The notes below the pieces were generated by a model. That model had not been told where the DNA came from and made no database searches. It saw only the letters and a program-made list of their open reading frames with translations. The position numbers were made by a program, and so were the translations under genes. A stretch of 64,000 nucleotides of DNA from Saccharopolyspora rhizosphaerae (GTDB lineage: Bacteria > Actinomycetota > Actinomycetes > Mycobacteriales > Pseudonocardiaceae): contig NZ_RSAA01000020.1 in NCBI RefSeq assembly GCF_003931915.1, positions 124,001 to 188,000 of the forward strand, written 5' to 3'. This document shows positions 43,940-51,930 of the stretch, piece after piece (position 1 is the stretch's first letter; every line of letters starts with the position of its first letter).

Positions 43940-44511
43940 TGGTGTTCCGACACCTCGCCGGCGATCAGCGCGTCGAACTCGCCGCACAGGGCGTGGATCA
44001 GCGCCAGGTGGATCTCCTGGACCGTGGCCACGCCAGCGGCTTGCACGGCCACCGCGTCGTCGCAGACGGCGGCGAGGTCGTTGGGGGTGGGTCCGGTCAT
44101 CGCCCAGGTCAGCACACCCATCTCCCGGGCGGTCTTGGCGGCGGCGAGCACGTTCTGGCTGCGGCCGCTCGTCGACAGCGCGACGAGCACGTCACCCGGT
44201 CTGCCGTGCGCGCGCACCGCGCGGGCGAAGACCTCCTGCTCGCCGTAGTCGTTGAGCGTCGCGGTGAACGCCGACGTGTCGGCGTGCAGCGCGATCGCCG
44301 AGTACGGCTTGCGGTCGCGCAGGAACCGGCCGGTCAGCTCACCCGACAAGTGCTGGGCCTCCGCGGCGCTGCCGCCGTTGCCGCAGGTCAGCAGGCGCGC
44401 TCCGGCACCGAGCCGCTCCGCCAGCACGGTCGCCCACGCGCGCAACGTCGGCGCCGCAGCGCCGGCGTGCCGCGCGGCGGTGCCCAGGTCGCGGAAGTGC
44501 TCTTCGATCAC
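43936..44511 (-). CDS. gmhA: SIS-domain phosphoheptose isomerase (GmhA-like)
   Basis: A 191-residue SIS protein. The signature blocks LLTCGNGGSAAEAQHLSGELTGRF (about 40-63), ALSTSGRSQNVLAAAK near 110-125 and a C-terminal QEIHLALIHALC near 167-178 match GmhA. This enzyme turns sedoheptulose-7-phosphate into heptose-7-phosphate, the first step to ADP-heptose; DiaA is the main alternative, but the operon context favours GmhA. GTG at 44511 overlaps the GT4 stop. Confidence 0.9.
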   Translation of the reverse strand: MIEEHFRDLGTAARHAGAAAPTLRAWATVLAERLGAGARLLTCGNGGSAAEAQHLSGELTGRFLRDRKPYSAIALHADTSAFTATLNDYGEQEVFARAVRAHGRPGDVLVALSTSGRSQNVLAAAKTAREMGVLTWAMTGPTPNDLAAVCDDAVAVQAAGVATVQEIHLALIHALCGEFDALIAGEVSEHQ

Positions 44512-45740
44512 GGTGCTTCCCCTCCCGGCGCGGCGGCCACCGCGGCCCGCTCGGCCCGCGCCGAACGCACCTGGTGGTAGATGTCCTCGGCCTCGGCGAC
44601 CAACCGGTCCCAGCCGTAGCGGGACCGCACCCGGTGCGCGCCTGCGGTTCCGAGCTCCGCGCGCAGCCCTGGCCCTTCCAGCAGTTCCCGCACCGCCCGC
44701 GCGAGCGCGGCCGGGTCGTGCGGCGGCACGTGCAGCCCGGTCCGCCGGTCCACGACGGTGTCGAGGTGGCCCCCGACCGCGCTGACCACGACCGGCACGC
44801 CGCAGGCCATCGCCTCCAGCGGCACGGTCCCGAACGGCTCGTACCAGGGGACGCTGGCGACCACGTCGACCGACCGGTAGAGGTCGGGCGCTTCGTCGTG
44901 CGGGACCTGGCCGAGGAACGCGGTGCGCTCGGCGACGCCGGCCTGCCGGGCCACCGCCTGCAGCCGGTTCACCTCCGGGTCGTCGGCCCACTCCGACTCC
45001 GGCGGCCCACCCGCGATGAGCAGCTGCGCGTCGGGGATGTCGCGCATCGCGCGGATCATCACGTCCACGCCCTTGCGCTCGACGAGCCTGCCGATGCTGA
45101 GGACCCGCGCGGGACCGGACCGGGGCCGGCGCGGTGCGGCCGGGAGGAACCGGTCGAGGTCGATGCCGCACGGCAGGATCGCGGTGCGCTCCGGTGGCAC
45201 GCCCATCTCGGCGAGCTCGCCGACCTCGTCGGTGCAGGTGGCGATCACCCGGTCGGCACCGCAAGCGATCTGGGCCTCCAGCTCGACGCGCTGCGGTGGG
45301 CTGGTGTCCTTGGCGCCCTGCTCGCGGCGCTTGACCCGACCGAGCGCGTGGAAGGTCTGCACCACGGGGACGTCGAGGCGCGCCGCACCCAACTGGGCGG
45401 CCAGCCCGCTCATCCAGAAGTGCGCGTGCACCAGGTCCGGTGGCGCACCAGCCCAGGTCTCGGCGAGCTGTGCGGCGAAGGCGTCCACGTGAGGCAGCAG
45501 GTCGTCCTTGGGGATCGGTTCGGCCGGTCCCGCCGTCACGTGGTGCACCGTGAAGCCCTCGCCGGTGCGCACCCGTGCGGGCAGGGTCGGCGAGTCGCGG
45601 CGGGTGTGCACGACGACGTCGTGGCCGCGCCGGGCCAGCCCGGTGGCTAGTTCCGCGACCTGCACGTTCTGCCCGCCCGCGTCGGCACCGCCGAGGGCGG
45701 CCAGCGGACTGGCGTGCTCGGACACCATGTCGATCCTCAT
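44508..45740 (-). CDS. glycosyltransferase family 4
   Basis: A 410-residue GT-B enzyme. ASPLAALGGADAGGQNV near 10-26 is the acceptor-side signature of sucrose-synthase/MshA-like GT4 proteins. Donor motifs are SIGRLVERKGVDVMIRAM near 222-240 and EPFGTVPLEAMACGVPVV near 305-322 (E-x7-E). ATG at 45740 overlaps the upstream gene (4 bp). Donor sugar unknown; it is part of the carbamoyltransferase-GT2/HAD-GT4-GmhA-GT9 operon. Confidence 0.9.
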   Translation of the reverse strand: MRIDMVSEHASPLAALGGADAGGQNVQVAELATGLARRGHDVVVHTRRDSPTLPARVRTGEGFTVHHVTAGPAEPIPKDDLLPHVDAFAAQLAETWAGAPPDLVHAHFWMSGLAAQLGAARLDVPVVQTFHALGRVKRREQGAKDTSPPQRVELEAQIACGADRVIATCTDEVGELAEMGVPPERTAILPCGIDLDRFLPAAPRRPRSGPARVLSIGRLVERKGVDVMIRAMRDIPDAQLLIAGGPPESEWADDPEVNRLQAVARQAGVAERTAFLGQVPHDEAPDLYRSVDVVASVPWYEPFGTVPLEAMACGVPVVVSAVGGHLDTVVDRRTGLHVPPHDPAALARAVRELLEGPGLRAELGTAGAHRVRSRYGWDRLVAEAEDIYHQVRSARAERAAVAAAPGGEAP

Positions 45741-47281
45741 CGCGGCACCTCCTGCCGGACGGGACGCCGCGTCGCCGCCCACACCCGGCCGCCCCGCAGC
45801 ACACGGGCGACCGCCGCCTCGATGGTCGGTGCGACTTCGGCTTCCACGAGCGCCCTGGTCGTCTCCTCGGTCCTGGTCCGCTCGGTGGGCACCAGGATCG
45901 CCCTGGCCCCGGCGGCCAGCGCTGCCGCGACGTCGGCCCCGGTGTCGCCGATGACCACGCACGCCCCCGGCGGCACGCCCAACCGGGCTGCGGCACGTTC
46001 GATGAGCCCGGCCTTCGGCTTGCGGCAAGCACATCCGTCGTCCTCGTCGTGCGGGCACCACTGCCAGGTGTCGATCGGACCGAGCGCGCGCTGCACGGCC
46101 CCGTTGACGGCGGCGACGTCCTCCTGGCTCAGCAGCCCGCGCGCCACACCGGACTGGTTGCTCACCACGCCGATCGGGATCCCGGCCACGCGCAACCGGT
46201 CCAGCGCTTCCCGCGCACCGCGGACCGGGCGGACGCGGCCGGGGTCGCCGTTGTGGGGAACGTCGCGGATGAGCGTGTCGTCCCGGTCGAAGAGCACCGC
46301 CGCGGGCCGCCGGGGTCGCCGCGTCCGGACGGCCAGTTCCCCGCGCGCCCGGTGCCAGCACGCCACCGGCGGGATCAGCACGCTGGTCACCAGCATCCGC
46401 GCGATCTCGGCCGGCGTCCCGGGACCGGGGACGACGCGGCGAGCGGCGAACTCGGCGGTCAGCGCCAACCAGGTCGCGGCACCGCAGACCGCTGTCCGGC
46501 GGGCGCCCAGGGCCCAGGCGACGAGCGCGGCCGCTCCGGCGACCGTGGTCGCCACGTGCCGCCGGATGCGCCCGGGACCCTCGCCGATCCGGCTGCGCCA
46601 CCGCCTGCCGTACTTGCGGCGCATGACGGCGTTGTCGGCGTTGCCGCGCTGCGCGCGGACACTGGCGAAGAAACCGGACGGACGCGCGGGATGACTGGTC
46701 ACCCGCGCGCCGCTGACCAGCCGCCACCCCGCGGCCTGCACCCGCAGCGCCAGGTCGGCGTCCTCCCGGAAGGCGCGGCGGAACTCCTCGTCGAAACCAC
46801 CGCAGGCGGACAGCACTTCGCGCCGGTACGCCATGTCCGCGGTGATCCACAGCGCGCCGGCCAGCGCGGCCGTGTCGCGCTCGGCGTCGGTGGGACGCCG
46901 GTCGCCCGGCAGCGGGACGACGAGGCGACCCTGGCAGGCCGCCACGTCCGGGCCGACGTCGAGGTCGTCCTCGACCTGCTCGCGCCACTCGGCGGAGGGC
47001 ACCACGTCGTCGTCGAGGAACACCACCCACTCCGCACCGGCTTCCCGCCAGCCGATGTTGCGCGCGGCGGCGGGACCGCGCCCGCCGGACCGCACCACGC
47101 GGATCGGGAGGTCGTTCTCCGGCAACGGCAACGGTTCTGCGGGCGAAGGCCGGTCGTCGACCAGGAGGACCTCCCGCGGTCCCGGTCCGCGTCCGGTGTC
47201 GAGCGCGGCGAGCGTGCCCGAGAGGCTGGCGCGGCCCGTGGTCGGGATGACCACGGTGTACTCGCCGTGGCGCCCGCTCAC
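45737..47281 (-). CDS. fusion of GT2 glycosyltransferase and GmhB-type heptose bisphosphate phosphatase
   Basis: A 514-residue two-domain protein. Residues 1-300 are a GT2 enzyme (YTVVIPTTGRASL, FLDDDVVP near 90, FREDADLALRV near 166) with a hydrophobic segment near 243-275. Residues 325-490 are a HAD phosphatase of GmhB/HisB type: DRDDT (DxD nucleophile) near 331, SNQSGVARG near 370, and a zinc-binding set CPHDEDDGCACRKPK near 410-425. GmhB removes the C7 phosphate from heptose-1,7-bisphosphate. The fusion joins a precursor-forming step to a transferase. Start overlaps the carbamoyltransferase stop (4 bp). Confidence 0.88.
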   Translation of the reverse strand: MSGRHGEYTVVIPTTGRASLSGTLAALDTGRGPGPREVLLVDDRPSPAEPLPLPENDLPIRVVRSGGRGPAAARNIGWREAGAEWVVFLDDDVVPSAEWREQVEDDLDVGPDVAACQGRLVVPLPGDRRPTDAERDTAALAGALWITADMAYRREVLSACGGFDEEFRRAFREDADLALRVQAAGWRLVSGARVTSHPARPSGFFASVRAQRGNADNAVMRRKYGRRWRSRIGEGPGRIRRHVATTVAGAAALVAWALGARRTAVCGAATWLALTAEFAARRVVPGPGTPAEIARMLVTSVLIPPVACWHRARGELAVRTRRPRRPAAVLFDRDDTLIRDVPHNGDPGRVRPVRGAREALDRLRVAGIPIGVVSNQSGVARGLLSQEDVAAVNGAVQRALGPIDTWQWCPHDEDDGCACRKPKAGLIERAAARLGVPPGACVVIGDTGADVAAALAAGARAILVPTERTRTEETTRALVEAEVAPTIEAAVARVLRGGRVWAATRRPVRQEVPR

Positions 47282-48912
47282 GCGCGCTCACCCCCGCGGC
47301 GGACCACGAACGGACCGAGCACCAGCAGGTCGATCGGCGAGGCCCCGAAGCACTCCAAGGCGTCGACCGGGCTGTCGACGATGGGGCGGCCCGCGGTGTT
47401 GAAGCTCGTGTTGATCAGCGCCGGCAAGCCGGTGCGCGCCGCGAAGGCCTCGAGCAACCGGGCCAGCAGCGGTTCTCGATCCCGCTCCACGGTCTGTGGA
47501 CGCGCGGTGCCGTCGACGTGCACGGCGGCCGGGATGCGGTCGCGCCACTCCGGCGTCACGTCGTGCACGAACAGCATGTGCGGACTGCGCTCAGGGCCTC
47601 GGGTGAACAGCTCGCGAGCGCGTTCGGCCAGGACCACCGGCGCGACCGGGCGGAACTGCTCACGGCCCTTGATGTCGTTGAGGCGCTCGACGTTGTCGGC
47701 GTTGCCGGGGTGCGCGAGCAGCGACCGGTGGCCCAGTGCGCGGGGCCCGAACTCGCTGCGGCCCTGGAACCAGCCCACCGATGCGTCGCGCGACAGCGCC
47801 TCGGCGGCGACCTCGGCGACGTCGTGCGGACGTTCGTAGCGGAGGTTCGCGGTGCGCAGGACGGCTTCGACCTCCTGGTCGCTCCACTCCCGACCGAGGT
47901 CGGCGCCGGGCATCGGCGCGATCGGTTCGCCGTGCTGGGCGGCGAGTTGCAGAGCGGCGCCGAGCGCGGTGCCCGCGTCACCGGCGGCGGGTTGCACCCA
48001 CACCTCGTCGAACGGGCCTTCGCAGGCGATCCGGGTGTTGGCCACGCAGTTCAGCGCGACGCCCCCGGCCATCGCCAGCCGCCGTTCGCCGGTCTGGTCG
48101 TGCAGCCACCGCGCGAGGTCGAGCAGCACCTCTTCGAGCCGCTCCTGCACGCTCGAAGCGAGCTGGGCGTGCTTGTCCCCCAGCGGTTCTCGCCCGGTCC
48201 GGCGCGGCGCCCAGCGTTGCCAGTCGATCGGATCGATGGTGTAGTGGCCGTCGCCGGTGCGGATGAGCTCCCGGAAGTCCGCCAGGAACGCGGGTTCGGC
48301 GTAGGAGGCCAGCGCCATCACCTTGTACTCGTCGCTGGAGCGGCGGAAGCCCAGGTGCTCGGTCAGCTCCTCGTACATCAGGCCGAGCGAGTGCGGGAGC
48401 CGTTGCTCCGCCAGAGTCGTGAGCCGACCGCCGGAGTAGGACCCGGCCAGTCCGGAGGTGCTCTCCCCGCGGCCGTCGGCGGTGAGCACGGCGCAGTCGC
48501 CGAACGGCGCGGCCAGGGCCGCGGAAGCGGCGTGCGCGACGTGGTGCGGCACGCACACCACGACATCGGTGTCCAACCCGGGCAGCGCGGTGGCCAAGAA
48601 GTGCGGTGCTCGCTCGGCGTAGGTCGTGCGCAACCACTCCCACCCGGGGTCGAGGCCGTCCAGCGCCTCGTCCACCAGCGCCGGGTCGTAGGAGCAGCCG
48701 ACCACGTCCAGTTCGGACGGCTCGACGCCGGCCTGGCGCAGGCACCACGCCGCAGCCTGCTCGGGCTGTTCCCACGCGGCGAACGGGACCGGTGTCTTGC
48801 CGTGCTTGCGCCGGGAGAAGCGTTCTTCCTCAGCGGCGGCCACGGTCCGGCCGTCGACCACGAGGGCGGCCGCCGGATCGTGGAACACGGCGTTGATCCC
48901 CAGGATTCGCAC
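47278..48912 (-). CDS. carbamoyltransferase (NodU/TobZ family)
   Basis: A 544-residue carbamoyltransferase. MRILGINAVFHDPAAALVVDG starts the Kae1-like domain; EEERFSRRKHGK, VPHHVAHAASA (metal His near 122-126) and MAGGVALNCVANTRI near 290-304 are family landmarks. The C-terminal YrdC-like-associated domain has GRSEFGPRALGHRSLLAHP and NTSFNTAGRPIVDSP. It would transfer carbamoyl from carbamoyl phosphate to a sugar or small-molecule hydroxyl. First gene of a five-gene operon, with SigB-type promoter 48959-48983. Confidence 0.92.
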   Translation of the reverse strand: MRILGINAVFHDPAAALVVDGRTVAAAEEERFSRRKHGKTPVPFAAWEQPEQAAAWCLRQAGVEPSELDVVGCSYDPALVDEALDGLDPGWEWLRTTYAERAPHFLATALPGLDTDVVVCVPHHVAHAASAALAAPFGDCAVLTADGRGESTSGLAGSYSGGRLTTLAEQRLPHSLGLMYEELTEHLGFRRSSDEYKVMALASYAEPAFLADFRELIRTGDGHYTIDPIDWQRWAPRRTGREPLGDKHAQLASSVQERLEEVLLDLARWLHDQTGERRLAMAGGVALNCVANTRIACEGPFDEVWVQPAAGDAGTALGAALQLAAQHGEPIAPMPGADLGREWSDQEVEAVLRTANLRYERPHDVAEVAAEALSRDASVGWFQGRSEFGPRALGHRSLLAHPGNADNVERLNDIKGREQFRPVAPVVLAERARELFTRGPERSPHMLFVHDVTPEWRDRIPAAVHVDGTARPQTVERDREPLLARLLEAFAARTGLPALINTSFNTAGRPIVDSPVDALECFGASPIDLLVLGPFVVRRGGERA

Positions 48913-48958
48913 GGTCGTTCTCCCGTCGTGGGCGAGCGCACACTTCCTGCCTATACCG

Positions 48959-48983
48959 CTACCCTCTGCATCGACTCGTAAAC
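48959..48983 (-). promoter_or_regulatory. SigB/SigF-type promoter for the heptose-glycan operon
   Basis: On the minus strand GTTT, 15-base spacer, GGGTAG: a near-classical site 47 bp before the carbamoyltransferase GTG. It would drive all five genes to 43010. Confidence 0.65.
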
Positions 48984-49020
48984 ACCGGGCGGCTGACCTG
49001 CGCCGATGCGGAGGTGGAGA

Positions 49021-49983
49021 TCAACCGGTCGCGGTGGCGGCAGGCCGCGCGGCGAACCAGTCGATGGTGCGGCGCAGCCCCTCCACGACGTCGACTTCCG
49101 GCCGCCAGCCGAGCACCTGCTCGGCGACGGTGATGTCCGGGCAGCGGCGGGCGGGTTCGTCGACCACGGCGGCGACGTGGGTGATCGGCGAGCCGGTCCC
49201 GGTCAGTGAGCGCACCAGCTCAGCGATCTCCAGCACGGTCATCTCGTCGGGCCGGCCGATGTTGACGGGGTCGACGTGATCTCCGGCGGCCACCGCGAGC
49301 AGCCCGCGCACGGTGTCGTCCACATAGCACGGTGAACGCGTCTGGCTCCCATCCCCGTTGACGGTGATGGGGTCTCCGGCCAGCGCCTGGGAGACGAAGG
49401 TGGAGACCACGCGGCCGTCGCCGGGCCGCATCCCCGGGCCGTAGCTGTTGAACAACCGGACGATCCGGGTGTCGACGCTCCGGTGCGCGCGGTAGCAGGA
49501 GGTCAGCGCCTCGGCGTAGCGCTTGGCCTCGTCGTAGACCGCGCGCGGGCCGACGGGGTTGACGTTGCCCCAGTAGTCCTCGCGCTGCGGGTGCTGCAAC
49601 GGGTCTCCGTAGACCTCGCTGGTGGACGCCAGCAGGAACCGCGCTCCGGTGCGCTCGGCCAGCTCCAGCGCGTGCGCGGTGCCGTGACTCCCGGCCTGCA
49701 GAGTTTCCACCGGCATCCGCAGGTAGTCCACCGGCGAGGCGGGCGAGGCCAAGTGCAGGACGAGGTCGACGTCCTCGGCCGGGAACGGCTCCCGGGCGAT
49801 GTCGTGTTCGACGAGCTCAAACCGCGGGTCCAGGAGCAGTGCTCGGACGTTGTCGACCGCGCTGGTGGCGAAGTTGTCCAGGCAGCGCACCGACGTCCCT
49901 CGACGCAGCAGTTCCGCGCACACCGGCGCCCCGAGGAAACCGGCACCGCCGGTCACCACGGCGCGGTCGAACGACCACGACAC
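49021..49983 (-). CDS. UDP-glucuronate decarboxylase (UDP-xylose synthase)-like protein
   Basis: A 320-residue extended SDR. VTGGAGFLGAPV near 11-22, HLASPASPVDYLRMPVET near 78-95, STSEVYGDPLQHPQ near 123-136 and YDEAK catalytic pair near 152 match UXS-type enzymes that make UDP-xylose from UDP-glucuronate. RSPCYVDD and DITVA complete the pattern. The UDP-glucose dehydrogenase at 23249 could supply the substrate. GTG at 49983 is chosen because GGGGAG lies eight bases upstream; earlier in-frame starts overlap this site. Confidence 0.87.
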   Translation of the reverse strand: MSWSFDRAVVTGGAGFLGAPVCAELLRRGTSVRCLDNFATSAVDNVRALLLDPRFELVEHDIAREPFPAEDVDLVLHLASPASPVDYLRMPVETLQAGSHGTAHALELAERTGARFLLASTSEVYGDPLQHPQREDYWGNVNPVGPRAVYDEAKRYAEALTSCYRAHRSVDTRIVRLFNSYGPGMRPGDGRVVSTFVSQALAGDPITVNGDGSQTRSPCYVDDTVRGLLAVAAGDHVDPVNIGRPDEMTVLEIAELVRSLTGTGSPITHVAAVVDEPARRCPDITVAEQVLGWRPEVDVVEGLRRTIDWFAARPAATATG

Positions 49984-50064
49984 CGCGACCACTCCCCTCG
50001 CCCCGATCGGGACCGTGCGAGGAGTTCCCGCGAGTACTCGGCTGAAAACGTTCACAACCGGGAA

Positions 50065-50090
50065 GAGTGAAGATCGGCGGAAGCGGGTAG
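50065..50090 (+). promoter_or_regulatory. SigB/SigF-type promoter for DUF6131 gene
   Basis: GAGT, 16-base spacer, GGGTAG, followed by TCGAG as in the whiB-family promoter. 39 bp before the ATG at 50130. Confidence 0.6.
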
Positions 50091-50129
50091 TCGAGGCGGG
50101 AAGATCACCCGGACGGAAGGACGCACATC

Positions 50130-50285
50130 ATGATCACGTTGGGAATCGTGCTGCTCATCGTCGGATATCTGACCGGCGTCCAGATCATCTGGGTCCTCGG
50201 CATCGTGGCTGTCGTGCTCGGCGCCGTGCTCGCCATCGCCGGCTCCGCGGGCCACGCCATCGGCGGGCGTTCCCACTGGTTCTGA
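50130..50285 (+). CDS. small DUF6131-like membrane protein
   Basis: A 51-residue protein made of two hydrophobic helices (LGIVLLIVGYLTGVQIIWVL and GIVAVVLGAVLAIAG) and a short tail ending GGRSHWF. This is the pattern of the DUF6131 proteins of actinomycetes, with a G(G)R-x-HW(Y/F) end. GGAAGGACG provides the ribosome site. Function unknown; such small membrane proteins are often stress induced, in line with the SigB-type promoter. Confidence 0.8.
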   Translation: MITLGIVLLIVGYLTGVQIIWVLGIVAVVLGAVLAIAGSAGHAIGGRSHWF

Positions 50286-50343
50286 CACCGGACGCTCCCA
50301 GCCGGGGCGGCCGCCCACTCCCACCAGGCCGCCCTCTTCGAGT

Positions 50344-50379
50344 GAGGGGCGGACATGTCGCGCGACATGTCCGCCCCTC
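50344..50379. terminator. 36-bp perfect palindrome (terminator or operator)
   Basis: Two 18-base arms with no spacer, centred on GTCGCGCGAC. It lies downstream of the DUF6131 gene and beyond the 3' end of the convergent PucR gene. A close relative is at 62561-62590. The remaining 220 bp to the PucR stop show nothing. Confidence 0.65.
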
Positions 50380-50599
50380 GCCTGTCCGGGTGACGCCACC
50401 CCGAACGTCGGCGCTGGTGACGGCGAGGGCGGCGTCCCGGTGTCGACCGTTCGAGCTACGTCCAGGGCGCTTCGCGCGTGACGGACGGCTCGCGAGCAGG
50501 GCCTCTCGCGTCGAGGGATCTCGCCCTTCCCGGGGTCGCTCGCGGTTGCCAGATCCCCCGCGATCGCGGAGCTTCTCGCGCCCCCGATCTCGCCGTGGG

Positions 50600-51835
50600 T
50601 CAGGCTGTGCCGCGCCAGTGGAGGGCTTCCAGGGCGGCGGCGACGGCGAGGGCGTTCTCGGCGAGCGGGCGGGGGAGGAGTTCGTCGGCCCGGGCCAGGC
50701 GGCGCACGACCGTGTTGCGGTGCGTGTAGAGCCGTGCGGCGGTGCGGGTGGTGCTGCCCAGTTCGCGGACGTAGGTGAGCACCGTGGTGCGCGTGTCGGC
50801 GTCCGCGTGCTGGAGGTCGCCGAGGGTGTCGGCGAGGAACTCCTCGGTCTGCGTCGGTTCGCTCGTCAGCAACGACACCAGCTGCACGTCCTGGTACCGC
50901 GCGACCTGCTGCGGCGAGGTGAGCCGGGCGACCATGCGCTGCGTGGTGGCCGCGTCGAGGTGGCTGCGGCGGAACCCCTCCAGGTCGGTGCCGGGCCGGC
51001 CGACGGCGACCCGCACGTCGGGGTACTCGGCCAGCCGCGACGCGAGCTCGTCCGCAGCCGGCGCGGTGGCGACCGGCAGCCAGACCCAGATCGCGGCGGC
51101 GCTGGCGATGACCGTGAGCCGCTGGTCGGCCCCGGCCGCCCGCATCACCGACTCGGCCGCGGCCTCGAGCTGCTCGGCCCCTGCCGGGCCGCTCCAGACG
51201 ATCGCGGCGGTGTGCGCTCCGGCGAGCCGGTAGCCGAGTTGACTCTCCGCCCGCGCCCGCCCGATCGGCGCGCCCTCCAGCAGCAGCGTCACGGCCGCGC
51301 GGCGCTCGGCGTGCGCGCCCCGGGTGAGCTCGTCGCGCTCCTGCTGCATCCGCTCGCTCACCGCGGCCACGGTGTCGTCGATGAACGTCGCGATGGACAC
51401 CGCGGAGACGTCGAGCAGTTCGCGCAGCTCGTCGGGGTCCTCGGTGAGGCTGAAGGCGATGTCGATCCAGCGCCGCCAGGCCACGTTCTGCGCAGTTCGG
51501 TAGGAGTCCAGCGCAGTCTCGTCGAGACCTCGGCGCACCAGGTCGCGCGCGGCTTCGAGCAGCTCGGAGCCGGTGTTGGGCGGCACCCGCCGTCCGGGGT
51601 CCTGAACGTTGGCGGCCGCCCAGTGCAGCAGGTTGGCCAGGTTCGCCCGACGGGTGGCGGCGGCCAGCGCCGGGTCCTCGGCGACCAGCCGCACCCGCGC
51701 CCCGCCGAGGGCGGCGGCGTGCAGCTCCTCGACCCACTCCGCGTGCGGGTTGAGGGCGATCTCGGCTCCCCGCCGGAACAGCTCCCGCACGCGCGGGGAC
51801 GGCCTCGGCCACTCCGACGCAGCGTTCTGCACCAC
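50600..51835 (-). CDS. PucR-family transcriptional regulator, paralogue 2
   Basis: A regulator of about 411 residues, similar along its whole length to the one at 5374. N-terminal helical domain, GGDEF-like middle and C-terminal helix-turn-helix RTAARLYTHRNTVVRRLARADELL near 363-386. Alignment with the paralogue places the start at GTG 51835 or 51832 rather than the ATG at 51871. It is divergent from the monooxygenase operon (95-bp gap), so it probably controls that operon and itself. Confidence 0.88.
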   Translation of the reverse strand: MVQNAASEWPRPSPRVRELFRRGAEIALNPHAEWVEELHAAALGGARVRLVAEDPALAAATRRANLANLLHWAAANVQDPGRRVPPNTGSELLEAARDLVRRGLDETALDSYRTAQNVAWRRWIDIAFSLTEDPDELRELLDVSAVSIATFIDDTVAAVSERMQQERDELTRGAHAERRAAVTLLLEGAPIGRARAESQLGYRLAGAHTAAIVWSGPAGAEQLEAAAESVMRAAGADQRLTVIASAAAIWVWLPVATAPAADELASRLAEYPDVRVAVGRPGTDLEGFRRSHLDAATTQRMVARLTSPQQVARYQDVQLVSLLTSEPTQTEEFLADTLGDLQHADADTRTTVLTYVRELGSTTRTAARLYTHRNTVVRRLARADELLPRPLAENALAVAAALEALHWRGTA

Positions 51836-51896
51836 CGCCGCATGATCCTGGTGCACCCCGCTGTGGCGCAAGTCGACCGGTCCCGGGCATGCTCGT

Positions 51897-51913
51897 ACGG
51901 ACCAGCAGTCCGT
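51897..51913. promoter_or_regulatory. inverted repeat between PucR and monooxygenase genes
   Basis: ACGGAC and GTCCGT separated by five bases, 18 bp before the monooxygenase GTG. A candidate operator or leader hairpin; no similar site was found next to the first PucR gene. Confidence 0.3.
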
Positions 51914-51930
51914 CCGCGCGGGAGCAGCAC

